27,113 nucleotides of DNA from an uncultured Flavobacteriales bacterium (GTDB lineage Bacteria > Bacteroidota > Bacteroidia > Palsa-965), in contig CAMLEF010000017.1 in NCBI GenBank assembly GCA_946478675.1, forward strand, positions 1 to 27,113, read 5' to 3'. The position numbers were made by a program, and so were the translations under genes. The notes beneath the pieces are model-generated. The model did no database searches. It had not been told where the DNA came from and worked only from the letters and a program-made list of their open reading frames with translations. Below are positions 15,357-22,401 of this stretch, piece by piece (the stretch's first letter is position 1; every line of letters begins with the position of its first letter).

Positions 15357-15827
15357 TCAACAGCTGGTATAGGCGTAATGAATATTGATGAAAAAAAGCA
15401 CAAGAAAAACAAACCACAGGAAATTTCCTGCAAGATGAAATACTAATGCGCCCCACTTTCCCCAAAGCCGCTTAAAAAACAACCACACACCCATCGCCCC
15501 TGCAATGCAGGCCCCAATGAACAGCAACAGGAGAAAAATGTTGTCTCCGGAAGCGAACATTATAAACGTCCACCAAACCAACGGAACTGTATAATAAAGC
15601 GGGGCGGCAAGATGAAATGTACCCGGCATCGCTGAATCATAAAACCAGGCGATAAGCAAAGCAATTACTGCACCCACAGCGGCACCAATTACCGCCGATA
15701 GAAGCCACGAGTATTGAAACGGGATTTGCGGATAATATCCAAAATAGAAGAATGAGATCCCAAGCAATACCGCAAAGACAATCGTAAAGACGCGGTATTT
15801 TTTCAGGTGAGCAATAAACGCAGCCAT
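15357..15827 (-). CDS. Multi-span membrane protein, unknown function
   Basis: 156 residues from the ATG at 15827 (MAAFIAHLKKYRVF); an earlier in-frame TTG would add 16 residues with no support. Hydrophobic segments are seen at about 13-30, 38-60, 72-90, 95-116 and 125-148, so four or five membrane helices. Conserved-looking aromatic motifs (YYTVPLVWWTF, WLFFKRLWGKWGAL) are present, but no family was recognised. The GC content is lower than in neighbouring housekeeping genes. It lies downstream of feoB on the same strand but beyond a strong terminator, so it is likely a separate unit. Confidence 0.7.
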   Translation of the reverse strand: MAAFIAHLKKYRVFTIVFAVLLGISFFYFGYYPQIPFQYSWLLSAVIGAAVGAVIALLIAWFYDSAMPGTFHLAAPLYYTVPLVWWTFIMFASGDNIFLLLLFIGACIAGAMGVWLFFKRLWGKWGALVFHLAGNFLWFVFLVLFFINIHYAYTSC

Positions 15828-15883
15828 CTCCGGCAATTTACAAGAGAAAAGCAACAACAGAAAAGTCTGCCTCAACAGCCAAT

Positions 15884-15933
15884 AAAAAAAGCAAACCTCG
15901 AAGGTTTTCGAAACCTTCGAGGTTTACTTTTTT
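15884..15933. terminator. Terminator of feoB, second copy of the palindromic terminator
   Basis: Inverted arms with the same core ACCTCGAAGGTTT as the hairpin at 1031-1081, a 3-base loop (15908-15910), and A and T runs at the ends. One position (15892) is a C-A mismatch on the plus strand but a G-U pair on the minus strand, so the fold is complete in the feoB transcript. Confidence 0.85.
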
Positions 15934-15952
15934 ATTTCAGATTTTGGAAAAA

Positions 15953-15980
15953 CAATCCGCATAATCCGCGTAATCCGTGG
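15953..15980. repeat. Word repeat (AATCCGC family)
   Basis: The words CAATCCGCAT, AATCCGCGT and AATCCGTGG occur in tandem with a period of 9-10 bases, directly before the feoB stop codon. Another AATCCGTGG copy occurs near 18701. Confidence 0.5.
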
Positions 15981-15981
15981 C

Positions 15982-18117
15982 CTATTTCATCAGCTGGTAC
16001 GTGATCAAACTCGCCACGTATGCCAGCACGCCCATGTACACGAACTGGATGATCGGCCACTTCCACGATTTCGTTTCGCGCTTTACTACGGCAATCGTGC
16101 TCATGCATTGCAGCGCAAACGCGTAAAAGATCATCAGCGAAATGCCTCTTGCGGGCGTGTAAAATTTCTTCCCCGTTTCCGGATCGATCGCATCCGCCAT
16201 GCGCTTGCGGACGGGCTCGGGATTGTCGGCATCACCCGCGCCGTAAATCGTGGCCATCGTGCCGACGAATACTTCACGCGCCGCCAGCGAAGTGATCAGC
16301 GAAATGCCCATTTTCCAGTCGTAGCCGAGCGGGCGGATCACCGGCTCGATCACTTTGCCGAGATGGCCGGCATACGACAGCTCCAGCTTCTCCGCTTCGA
16401 GCGCGCGGATGATCGAATCGTTCTGCGTGCGAACGACGAGCGAATCACTTTCCGGCAGCGACTGCAAATGCTCGAGGCGCGAAGCAGTGTTGCGGAATTC
16501 CTGCCCGGGGCCGAACGAAGCCAGCACCCACAGCACGATCGAGATCGCAACGATCACCTTTCCCGCGTCGAACAAAAAGACTTTTACTTTTTCATAGATC
16601 GTGTAGAACACGCCGCTCCATTTCGGCATGCGGTAAACGGGCAGCTCCATGATGAACCAGCTCCGCTCTTTCATCCGCACGATCTTGCTGATCACCCACG
16701 CGGAAAGAATCGCGGTGAAGAAGCCGAGGAAATACAGCGCCATCAACACGAGGCCCTGCAGCTGGAAAATACCGCCCACCATTTTGTCGGGGATCACCAG
16801 CGAGATGAGCAGCGTATAAACCGGCAATCGCGCCGAGCAGCTCATCAGCGGCGTCACCATGATCGTGATGATGCGCTCTTTCCAGTTGCTGATCGTGCGC
16901 GTGCTCATGATCGCCGGCACCGCGCAGGCCAGCCCGCCGATCAGCGGCACCACTGAGCGCCCGTGCAAACCGATGCGCCGCATCAGTTTGTCCATGATGA
17001 AGCTCACGCGCGCCATGTAGCCGGAATCTTCCAGCAGCGCAATGAAGAAAAACAGCAGCGCGATCTGCGGCACGAACACCACGACGCCGCTCAATCCCGC
17101 GAGCACGCCGTTCACAAAAAGATCAGTGAGAATTCCGGCAGGCAGATGCGCCACGCACCACGATTGCAGCAAGGAGAAAACGTTTTCGATCCATTCCATC
17201 GGCCATTTCGCGAGATAGAAAATGGATTGAAAAACCACCGTCATCAAAAACAGGAAGACGACGTAGCCCCAGACTTTATGCGTGAAGATCCGGTCGAGCT
17301 TCGTCGTCATCGCGGGACGTTCGGCTTTCTGCCCGGTGACGGCGGCAAGATGCTGCCCGATGATGCCGTAGCGGATCAGGCTTTCTTCCGCCTGCGCGGC
17401 CGAAGGAGAAAAGCCCACTGCATCGAGCTTCTCGCGCCATTGCACATCCGTTTCATACAAACGATGTGCACGGTGCAGCGCCTGGTATTCTTTCAATCCC
17501 GGGAAGCTCGAGTCGATCAGCTTCACCGCCGCTTCCGCGATGGAAGAAGGATCGATGAAACGATACGCAGGCTCCGTGACTTCGCCGGCCATCACTTCTT
17601 CAAGCAACGGAATGCCGCGTTTTTCGCGCGCGCTGATGCCGACCACGGGAATGCCGAGACGGTTCGACAAACGATCGCGGTCGATGTGCAGTCCTGCTTT
17701 CTCGGCCTCGTCCATCATGTTCAGCACGAGCACGCACGGCAGGTTCAGATCGATGACTTGTCCTGCAAGAAAAAGGCTGCGTTTGAGATTGGTCGCGTCG
17801 GCGATGATGATGGTGAGCTCCGGGAAATCCTGGTTTCCTTCTTCGGTGAGCACGCGCGTCGCCACTTCTTCATCCGGCGATTTCGGGTAAAGGCTGTAAG
17901 TGCCGGGAAGATCGGTGTAATGAAATTCGATGGACTTCTTCCCAACCTGCTTTTTGACGGTCGCCGTTTTTTTGTCGACAGTGACGCCGGGGAAATTTCC
18001 GGTCTTTTGATTAAGGCCGGTCAGCGCGTTGAAGAGCGTGGATTTCCCGCTGTTGGGATTGCCGAGAAGGGCAATTTTCCGCTTAAGGACGGGAGCTGAT
18101 GAAGAATGGCTTTCCAC
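15982..18117 (-). CDS. feoB: Ferrous iron transporter FeoB
   Basis: Inner-membrane Fe(II) importer with an N-terminal G domain. With the GTG start at 18117 the protein has 711 residues, the family norm. A TTG 66 bases upstream is open but its 22 added residues are encoded by repeat DNA. The G domain shows G1 GNPNSGKST (19-27), Thr46 in the G2 region, G3 DLPG (69-72) and G4 NMMD (133-136). The membrane part carries gate-type segments, GGLACAVPAIMSTR and SCSARLPVYTLLISLV, and many helices to the end. It follows feoA by 81 bases, a gap filled by a hairpin-forming repeat, and is closed by a strong terminator. Regulation probably comes from the feoA promoter region. Confidence 0.96.
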   Translation of the reverse strand: MESHSSSAPVLKRKIALLGNPNSGKSTLFNALTGLNQKTGNFPGVTVDKKTATVKKQVGKKSIEFHYTDLPGTYSLYPKSPDEEVATRVLTEEGNQDFPELTIIIADATNLKRSLFLAGQVIDLNLPCVLVLNMMDEAEKAGLHIDRDRLSNRLGIPVVGISAREKRGIPLLEEVMAGEVTEPAYRFIDPSSIAEAAVKLIDSSFPGLKEYQALHRAHRLYETDVQWREKLDAVGFSPSAAQAEESLIRYGIIGQHLAAVTGQKAERPAMTTKLDRIFTHKVWGYVVFLFLMTVVFQSIFYLAKWPMEWIENVFSLLQSWCVAHLPAGILTDLFVNGVLAGLSGVVVFVPQIALLFFFIALLEDSGYMARVSFIMDKLMRRIGLHGRSVVPLIGGLACAVPAIMSTRTISNWKERIITIMVTPLMSCSARLPVYTLLISLVIPDKMVGGIFQLQGLVLMALYFLGFFTAILSAWVISKIVRMKERSWFIMELPVYRMPKWSGVFYTIYEKVKVFLFDAGKVIVAISIVLWVLASFGPGQEFRNTASRLEHLQSLPESDSLVVRTQNDSIIRALEAEKLELSYAGHLGKVIEPVIRPLGYDWKMGISLITSLAAREVFVGTMATIYGAGDADNPEPVRKRMADAIDPETGKKFYTPARGISLMIFYAFALQCMSTIAVVKRETKSWKWPIIQFVYMGVLAYVASLITYQLMK

Positions 18118-18126
18118 GAGGTAATT

Positions 18127-18200
18127 AGTCGGGAGTCTGGAGTTGGGTGTTCGGTGTGTGGAGCAACAACTCCCAACTCCCAACTCCGAACTCAGGACTC
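18127..18200. repeat. Inverted-arm word repeat (AACTCCC family) between feoA and feoB
   Basis: The left arm GGAGTCTGGAGTTGGGTGTT (18132-18151) and the right arm of AACTCCC/AACTCCG/AACTCAGGACTC words (18169-18200) are complementary with small offsets. The right arm overlaps the feoA stop. The sequence could form a long hairpin in the feoAB mRNA. Confidence 0.7.
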
Positions 18201-18426
18201 ATACGCGTCGGATGCGAACAGTGGCGGCTTCAGCTTTGCGAAGGCTCAGCACGTAACCGGCAATGTTGATCGCGATGGGATCACCGAGAGGAGCAACTTT
18301 TTCAAGACGAACTTCTTCACCCGGGGTACAGCCCATTTCCAGCAGCTTCAGCGAAAGCTCCGTATCGGTAAAAGCTTCGATCACCGCTTTTTCGCCGGGT
18401 GTCAGGGATGCGAGGTTATCATTCAT
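18199..18426 (-). CDS. feoA: Ferrous iron transport protein FeoA
   Basis: 75 residues from the ATG at 18426 (MNDNLASLTPGEKAVI); an in-frame TTG four codons upstream is less likely. FeoA is a small cytoplasmic SH3-like protein that supports FeoB. The typical sequence is present: LxxLxxGEKAVI start, KLLEMGCTPGEEVRL, then DPIAINIAGYVLSLRKAEAATVRI at the end, cited for pattern. It is followed by feoB and preceded by two tiny lipoprotein genes on the same strand. A perfect -7 element and an adjacent dyad lie 22-45 bases upstream. Confidence 0.92.
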   Translation of the reverse strand: MNDNLASLTPGEKAVIEAFTDTELSLKLLEMGCTPGEEVRLEKVAPLGDPIAINIAGYVLSLRKAEAATVRIRRV

Positions 18427-18447
18427 AGTTCCGCTCAATTTCCGTTA

Positions 18448-18455
18448 CAAAGATA
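18448..18455 (-). promoter_or_regulatory. -7 promoter element of feoA
   Basis: The minus strand reads TATCTTTG, an exact TAnnTTTG match 21 bases upstream of the feoA ATG. feoAB can therefore be transcribed apart from the upstream lipoprotein genes. Confidence 0.6.
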
Positions 18456-18471
18456 ACCCTTGTGACAGGGT
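18456..18471. promoter_or_regulatory. Candidate operator dyad ACCCT-N6-AGGGT
   Basis: A 5-base inverted repeat with a 6-base spacer touches the -7 element of feoA, where a repressor would block RNA polymerase. A further AGGGT half-site occurs at 18490. The match is too short to name a regulator such as Fur or a DtxR-type protein. Confidence 0.35.
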
Positions 18472-18554
18472 CGGATGGGTACCTAAAACAGGGTATTTTA
18501 AAACGTGATGCGGGTGCAATATTGCGGTGTGAGTCATTGGAAGGGCATTGAATA

Positions 18555-18695
18555 TCAATGCTGTTTTGCGCCTTTTCGTGGTTTCGACTGGTTCACGTGA
18601 CCGCAGGTATCGCACGCGTTCTTCTGGAACAAGCGACATCCCGAATCGAATGCAAGTACGGAAAGAAGCCCCAAAGCGGCAATGACTTTTCTCAT
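18555..18695 (-). CDS. Tiny CxxC lipoprotein (46 residues), paralogue of the next gene
   Basis: A short gene found by reading the minus strand between feoA and the gene at 18755. ATG at 18695, TGA at 18557-18555. The product starts MRKVIAALGLLSVLAFDSGC, a signal peptide with a lipobox-like end (lipidated Cys20). It continues RLFQKNACDTCGHVN and ends in a basic QSKPRKGAKQH tail. It shares the order GC-xLF-KN-C-x2-C-H-N-SKP(R/K)K with the product of 18755-18913, so the two are paralogues, which supports it as a real gene. The CDTC pair and His suggest metal or redox function at the membrane surface; this is inference. It lies directly upstream of feoAB on the same strand. Confidence 0.7.
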   Translation of the reverse strand: MRKVIAALGLLSVLAFDSGCRLFQKNACDTCGHVNQSKPRKGAKQH

Positions 18696-18724
18696 GAAAA
18701 TCCGTGGCAATCACTCAGCCCGGC

Positions 18725-18754
18725 GTTGAACATTGAACCTTAAACGCTGAACCG
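18725..18754. repeat. Word repeat (TTGAACATTGAACC family)
   Basis: The words GTTGAACA, TTGAACCT, TAAACGCT and GAACC form a degenerate 8-base-period run abutting the stop codon of the 52-residue lipoprotein gene. Confidence 0.5.
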
Positions 18755-18913
18755 TTACCTGTGTTTTTTAGGCTTCTTCGGCTTGCTGTTGTGATGAAAG
18801 TCGGGGCAATCGCCGCAATGGTTCTTTCCGCGGAAAAGGAAACAGCCGTCGAGCGAAGTGGTGGTTACCGCGGCCAGCAGGAGAAGGGGAAAAAATCGTT
18901 TGAAGAGGCGCAT
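18755..18913 (-). CDS. Tiny CxxC lipoprotein (52 residues)
   Basis: From the ATG at 18913: MRLFKRFFPLLLLAAVTTTS forms the signal peptide and LDGC the lipobox-like site (Cys23). A mature part FLFRGKNHCGDCPDF follows, with a His pair and a Lys/Pro-rich tail. The frame is open further upstream, but that part overlaps the promoter and lacks a signal sequence, so the shorter form is chosen. Aspartate at -2 of the lipobox is unusual. The mature protein is only about 30 residues long and very basic. With the neighbouring paralogue it forms a tandem pair before feoAB. Function unknown; similar small CGDCP proteins occur in Bacteroidota as far as I remember. Confidence 0.75.
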   Translation of the reverse strand: MRLFKRFFPLLLLAAVTTTSLDGCFLFRGKNHCGDCPDFHHNSKPKKPKKHR

Positions 18914-18922
18914 GATGTATAT

Positions 18923-18930
18923 CAAATATA
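18923..18930 (-). promoter_or_regulatory. -7 promoter element of the CxxC lipoprotein gene
   Basis: The minus strand reads TATATTTG, an exact TAnnTTTG match 9 bases before the ATG at 18913. This supports that start and implies a very short leader. Confidence 0.6.
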
Positions 18931-19067
18931 AGCGATCGGCAGGAAAAAACGAAGCCTCTTCTTTAAAACGCCGGCAGCAGCGGTTTATTATTTGTTTAGA
19001 TGCCATTGGCATATTGCGAACATGCATACTTTGGTAGTTACAGCAACACTTTTACACGAATCCCAAT

Positions 19068-19646
19068 ATGACAACAAGAATTAATCAGTTCCAGTCAGCC
19101 AAGGAAATTAACCAAAAAGTTGGTGAGTATATTATTCAATTTGCCAAACTTGAGTATGCCTTAGCTCAAATATGTGTTCTAACAGAACATGACTTCTGGC
19201 ATCCAATGAAGTATTTCCCAAAATACTTAGGAATGAATTTGCATGAGAAGAAAGTGGTCATTAAAGAATTTATTGCCGACCAAATTCCTCAATTTTCGAA
19301 GCGATGGGATGCAATTAGTAAAACCATCGGTGAAGCAAATGCAGAAAGACGAAAAATCGCTCACGGAATAGTGGGGTATTTGCATACCGAACAATCCATT
19401 CTTGTTCACATTAACAATGGAAAAAAAGAAGTCCAATCTCACAGAATTAGCATTAAGCAAATTGACAAATTGATCAATGATCTTAAGGAAATCAACACGG
19501 GACAGGACGGAGTAAACGGTGAATTCTCAATTCAGCTTACGACAGCAAGAATTAACAAGTGGAATGAAAGAGCAGACAAAAAATATAAAGTCATTCACAA
19601 GGTCAATAGCCAAATACTTTCCGACTGGAAAGGAACAGATCAGTAA
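19068..19646 (+). CDS. AT-rich HEPN-like protein, possibly acquired
   Basis: 192 residues, no signal peptide, helical throughout. Base composition is clearly more AT-rich than the genes on both sides, and codons ending in A or T dominate, which suggests transfer. The segment AERRKIAHGIVG contains R94-x4-H99, the spacing of the HEPN RNase motif (Rx4-6H). The upstream helices (LEYALAQICVLTEHDFW, about 28-44) also resemble HEPN-type helical bundles. HEPN proteins serve as toxins or in phage defence, but no partner (MNT nucleotidyltransferase or antitoxin) is adjacent. The assignment is tentative. Its 3' end faces the stop of the Hint protein gene with only 34 bases between them. Confidence 0.65.
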   Translation: MTTRINQFQSAKEINQKVGEYIIQFAKLEYALAQICVLTEHDFWHPMKYFPKYLGMNLHEKKVVIKEFIADQIPQFSKRWDAISKTIGEANAERRKIAHGIVGYLHTEQSILVHINNGKKEVQSHRISIKQIDKLINDLKEINTGQDGVNGEFSIQLTTARINKWNERADKKYKVIHKVNSQILSDWKGTDQ

Positions 19647-19680
19647 ATATTCTGGGGTCTCTCCTTTTTAAACGATTCCA

Positions 19681-21504
19681 TTACTTATTGTGCACGAGGA
19701 TGCCGTTCGCGAAATACGTGCCGCTGCTGGTCGTGATGTTGTAAACGCTCATGGCCGGCGTCGAATACCGCAGCGAATACACCACCGGCGTTTCCTGCAG
19801 CGTTCCGTCGGCGGACAACGTGCGGAGCGGATCGTTGCGTTGCAGCACAGCCGCCGCCATGAACTTCCGTCCGCGCATCACCGGGTGGTTCGTCGTCACT
19901 TCGAGCGGTTCGCTGCTTCCTGCAGAAAATAATCGCTGCATCGATTCACCGCTGCGCAGATGAATGTGCGTTGCAAGAACGGTCGCCGTATCCAGCCGCT
20001 GCGTTTGCAGATTGAAGCTGATCACGCGATCGCCGACACACAACGCTTCGATATTCTTTTGCGAACCGTCCTCCATCGTGACGTGCGTGCCGGCAGCGAA
20101 ACAGGAATAATACGTTTCGAATTCGCAATGCGGCATCTTCATACGCCAGCTGTCGAGGCCGTGCTGGTTCTGGTAAAGAAAATATTCCGGCAGCATGACC
20201 ATCTCGAGCTGTTTCATCCTGCGAAACGATTCCGGCAGCACCGTGAACGAATCGACGCAGGTAGACTCATAATCGCTTCCGAAATTCAGGTAACGCAGCC
20301 CGCGCATGTTCGTGATCACTTCGGGAAAGGCATGCAGTCCGCAATTGCTGAGATCGAGCAACTGCAAATGACGAAGCGACGTCAGCACAGACAATTCTTG
20401 TTCCGGCGAACGGAGATACACGCCGTTGATCGACAATTCCTGCAGCCACGGCAGCAAACGCAGCGCTGCGGGAATTACGTACGCGTATTTGCTGAGCGTG
20501 TCGCCTTCCCGGTAACCGTCCCAGCCGCAACTGCCGGAGATCTGCAGCGAACGCAGGCCCGTCATGCCGGAAATCGCGCTGCTGAGCATCATCGACGAAT
20601 GAATCAAAAGCCGCTTCACCTGCGACAGCGAATACAGCGCAGACGGAAATTCGCCCTGGTAAGTGAGATTGACCTCGTCGAGCTGCGGAATATCGCGCAA
20701 CGCCAGCAGGTACGTATTCAGCGCTTCCGGCGAAACGTTCATCGGGCCCTTGCTGTCGTAGGAATAAAGTGTAAGCGAATGCAGGTGGGTGTATTCCGCA
20801 AGATGCCGCAGGATCGGAAGGCACCACGACGAAGACAAGTTAACGCTCACCATATGATGCTGCTCCGGGTGCGTCGTATCGTATTCGGAAGGATACGTTT
20901 CCACTTCGCCGTAATCCGTAAACGTTTCGCTTCTCAGCGGGCTCATGTTCGATTTATACGTATGATGGCTCACGAGAATGCCATTCGTATTGTAGCATCT
21001 CTCATCGATCGTATCCTTGCTGTACGTCGTTTCGATGCGCTGGTAACGATTGGCCGTGTAAAACGAATGCGCGTCATACAGAACGGTACGGCCGCGCTTT
21101 TCACCATTCACAAACGCGCAGGTATACAGCGTAGCGCCCGTATACGAGAACACCGTAACCGGTCCTTGCGCAAGCCCGTTTTTAAAAGTGATCTTGTAAT
21201 CCAGCTGCCCGTTCGGATAATAGAAAAACCAAACACCGCTTTTCTGTTGATTCACGAACTGACCTTTCAGGTACAACGCTTTTTCCGTGCTGTCGAAATA
21301 CACATGGTAGTTACCGTCGGGCAACGTATCGCGCAACGTAAACGTAAATTGTCCGAGCGGATCCGCTTGCTGCTTCAATCGCGGATCGGGCGCTTCAGGA
21401 TCTGCAGAAGAAAACTGATCCTGCGGCTGCGGCAGATGCAACCGTAGCTGCGCGTGCATCGACACAGACAACACGAAGAGGAAAGAGAGAAACAGGAACC
21501 GCAT
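19681..21504 (-). CDS. Secreted MORN/LRR protein with C-terminal Hint domain
   Basis: 607 residues. Signal peptide about 1-19 (ends MHAQ). Residues about 75-140 hold MORN-type repeats (KGQFVNQQKSGVWFFYYPNG, then a GLAQGPVTVF copy). Residues about 235-440 form leucine-rich repeats (LDEVNL, VKRLLI, LRSLQISG, LQELSING, LQLLDLSNCGL, LRYLNFG). From Cys468 to the end is a Hint domain: block A C468-FAAGTHVTMEDG with NIEAL.VGD, block B T537-T-N-H540, and the terminal block YFANGILVH605-N606 followed by a single Lys607 and the stop. Hint domains cleave or ligate the peptide bond before their Cys. With no C-extein, splicing is impossible; release or covalent attachment of the LRR part is more plausible. 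No T9SS sorting domain is seen. Single gene, own strand. Confidence 0.88.
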   Translation of the reverse strand: MRFLFLSFLFVLSVSMHAQLRLHLPQPQDQFSSADPEAPDPRLKQQADPLGQFTFTLRDTLPDGNYHVYFDSTEKALYLKGQFVNQQKSGVWFFYYPNGQLDYKITFKNGLAQGPVTVFSYTGATLYTCAFVNGEKRGRTVLYDAHSFYTANRYQRIETTYSKDTIDERCYNTNGILVSHHTYKSNMSPLRSETFTDYGEVETYPSEYDTTHPEQHHMVSVNLSSSWCLPILRHLAEYTHLHSLTLYSYDSKGPMNVSPEALNTYLLALRDIPQLDEVNLTYQGEFPSALYSLSQVKRLLIHSSMMLSSAISGMTGLRSLQISGSCGWDGYREGDTLSKYAYVIPAALRLLPWLQELSINGVYLRSPEQELSVLTSLRHLQLLDLSNCGLHAFPEVITNMRGLRYLNFGSDYESTCVDSFTVLPESFRRMKQLEMVMLPEYFLYQNQHGLDSWRMKMPHCEFETYYSCFAAGTHVTMEDGSQKNIEALCVGDRVISFNLQTQRLDTATVLATHIHLRSGESMQRLFSAGSSEPLEVTTNHPVMRGRKFMAAAVLQRNDPLRTLSADGTLQETPVVYSLRYSTPAMSVYNITTSSGTYFANGILVHNK

Positions 21505-21612
21505 AACAGGGGTATAAAGCGTAAGGGCGCCGAAAGTTATAGCACGAGTGTCTTTTTTTCCAATATTTTTATCAGGACAGGAAGTATCAACTGCATTAAC
21601 TTCGAAACAGCG

Positions 21613-22290
21613 ATGGGATTATTCAGCTTTTTCAAAAAAACGACTGGCCAGAAAACCGTATCTACCAATCCCTATAAAGACAGTTCGGTAAATCAGATTT
21701 ACAATCTTTTATTTTGCGACAACATTGAACTGTTTAAAAACAACAGGCAACCTCCCTACAGCTATCCGTTTGATATTTTATTGTCAGACACCAGCACGAT
21801 CCAGGAATTACAGACAATTATTGACAATACATCCGAAGCACGGGTAAAATTACTCGCGTACAACCAGCAGTGTGTAAAAGGACACAAACCGGATAAGAAA
21901 GAACTTCTTGCCGTAATTGTCGAAGTCGGACTGGATGACGGACTGGATACATTAGCCTCGTTCAATGACGGAACAGCCCGTTACATTAACCAGTCCGAAA
22001 AAATAGTGGTCTGGCAAACCACCAATGACGAGTCGAATGCCTTGACCCGGGATTTATTTTTAAATAGCCTGAAGGTTGTTAATCAAACAGGAGCCTGGGA
22101 CAAACCCAGACGGCCTGCACCGACAAAAGGAAATGTGCGGATAACATTTCTTGTTTCAGACGGGCTTTATTTCGGTGAAGGACCAATGGAGGTTTTGTTC
22201 AATGACGCACTCGCAGGCCCTGCGTTGCTGTCAGCGACCTACCTGATGAAATACCTGACCGAACAAGTATTGGAAGAGAATCGATCATAA
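21613..22290 (+). CDS. Conserved protein of unknown function
   Basis: 225 residues from the ATG at 21613 (MGLFSFFKKTTGQK). The frame is open upstream across the opposite gene's start, but that part looks non-coding. No signal peptide or membrane helix. The sequence has conserved-looking blocks: NLLFCDNIELF, KELLAVIVEVGLDDGLDTLASF, DGTARYINQSEK, WDKPRRPAPTKGNVRITFLVSDGLYFGEGP. I recall this as a recurrent uncharacterised Bacteroidota protein. Base composition is lower in GC than the transporter genes that follow. It ends 111 bases before the MlaE-like gene, which has its own -7 element, so linkage is loose. Confidence 0.75.
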   Translation: MGLFSFFKKTTGQKTVSTNPYKDSSVNQIYNLLFCDNIELFKNNRQPPYSYPFDILLSDTSTIQELQTIIDNTSEARVKLLAYNQQCVKGHKPDKKELLAVIVEVGLDDGLDTLASFNDGTARYINQSEKIVVWQTTNDESNALTRDLFLNSLKVVNQTGAWDKPRRPAPTKGNVRITFLVSDGLYFGEGPMEVLFNDALAGPALLSATYLMKYLTEQVLEENRS

Positions 22291-22387
22291 ACCGGCTCTC
22301 TTTTGAAACCGCGTTGCACCGGAATGAGCGCCTGATTTTGCGGGCTGGTCATTTCCTGCTGCACAATTCACACTGCTGAATATTGCG

Positions 22388-22395
22388 TAATTTTG
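22388..22395 (+). promoter_or_regulatory. -7 promoter element of the MlaE-like gene
   Basis: TAATTTTG is an exact TAnnTTTG match 6 bases before the ATG at 22402, again implying a minimal leader. Confidence 0.55.
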
Positions 22396-22401
22396 GCTTT
22401 T

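Noticed and set aside
16963..18099. Long plus-strand open frames opposite feoB
   Set aside because: Antisense shadows; the minus strand encodes an unmistakable FeoB.
18118..18183. TTG start giving FeoB 22 extra residues
   Set aside because: The extension is encoded by the AACTCCC word repeat; GTG at 18117 gives the normal family length.
19960..21447. A long open frame on the plus strand opposite the Hint protein gene
   Set aside because: Arg/His/Gln-rich translation with no domain, typical of the antisense of a high-GC gene; the minus-strand product has a signal peptide, LRRs and a Hint domain.
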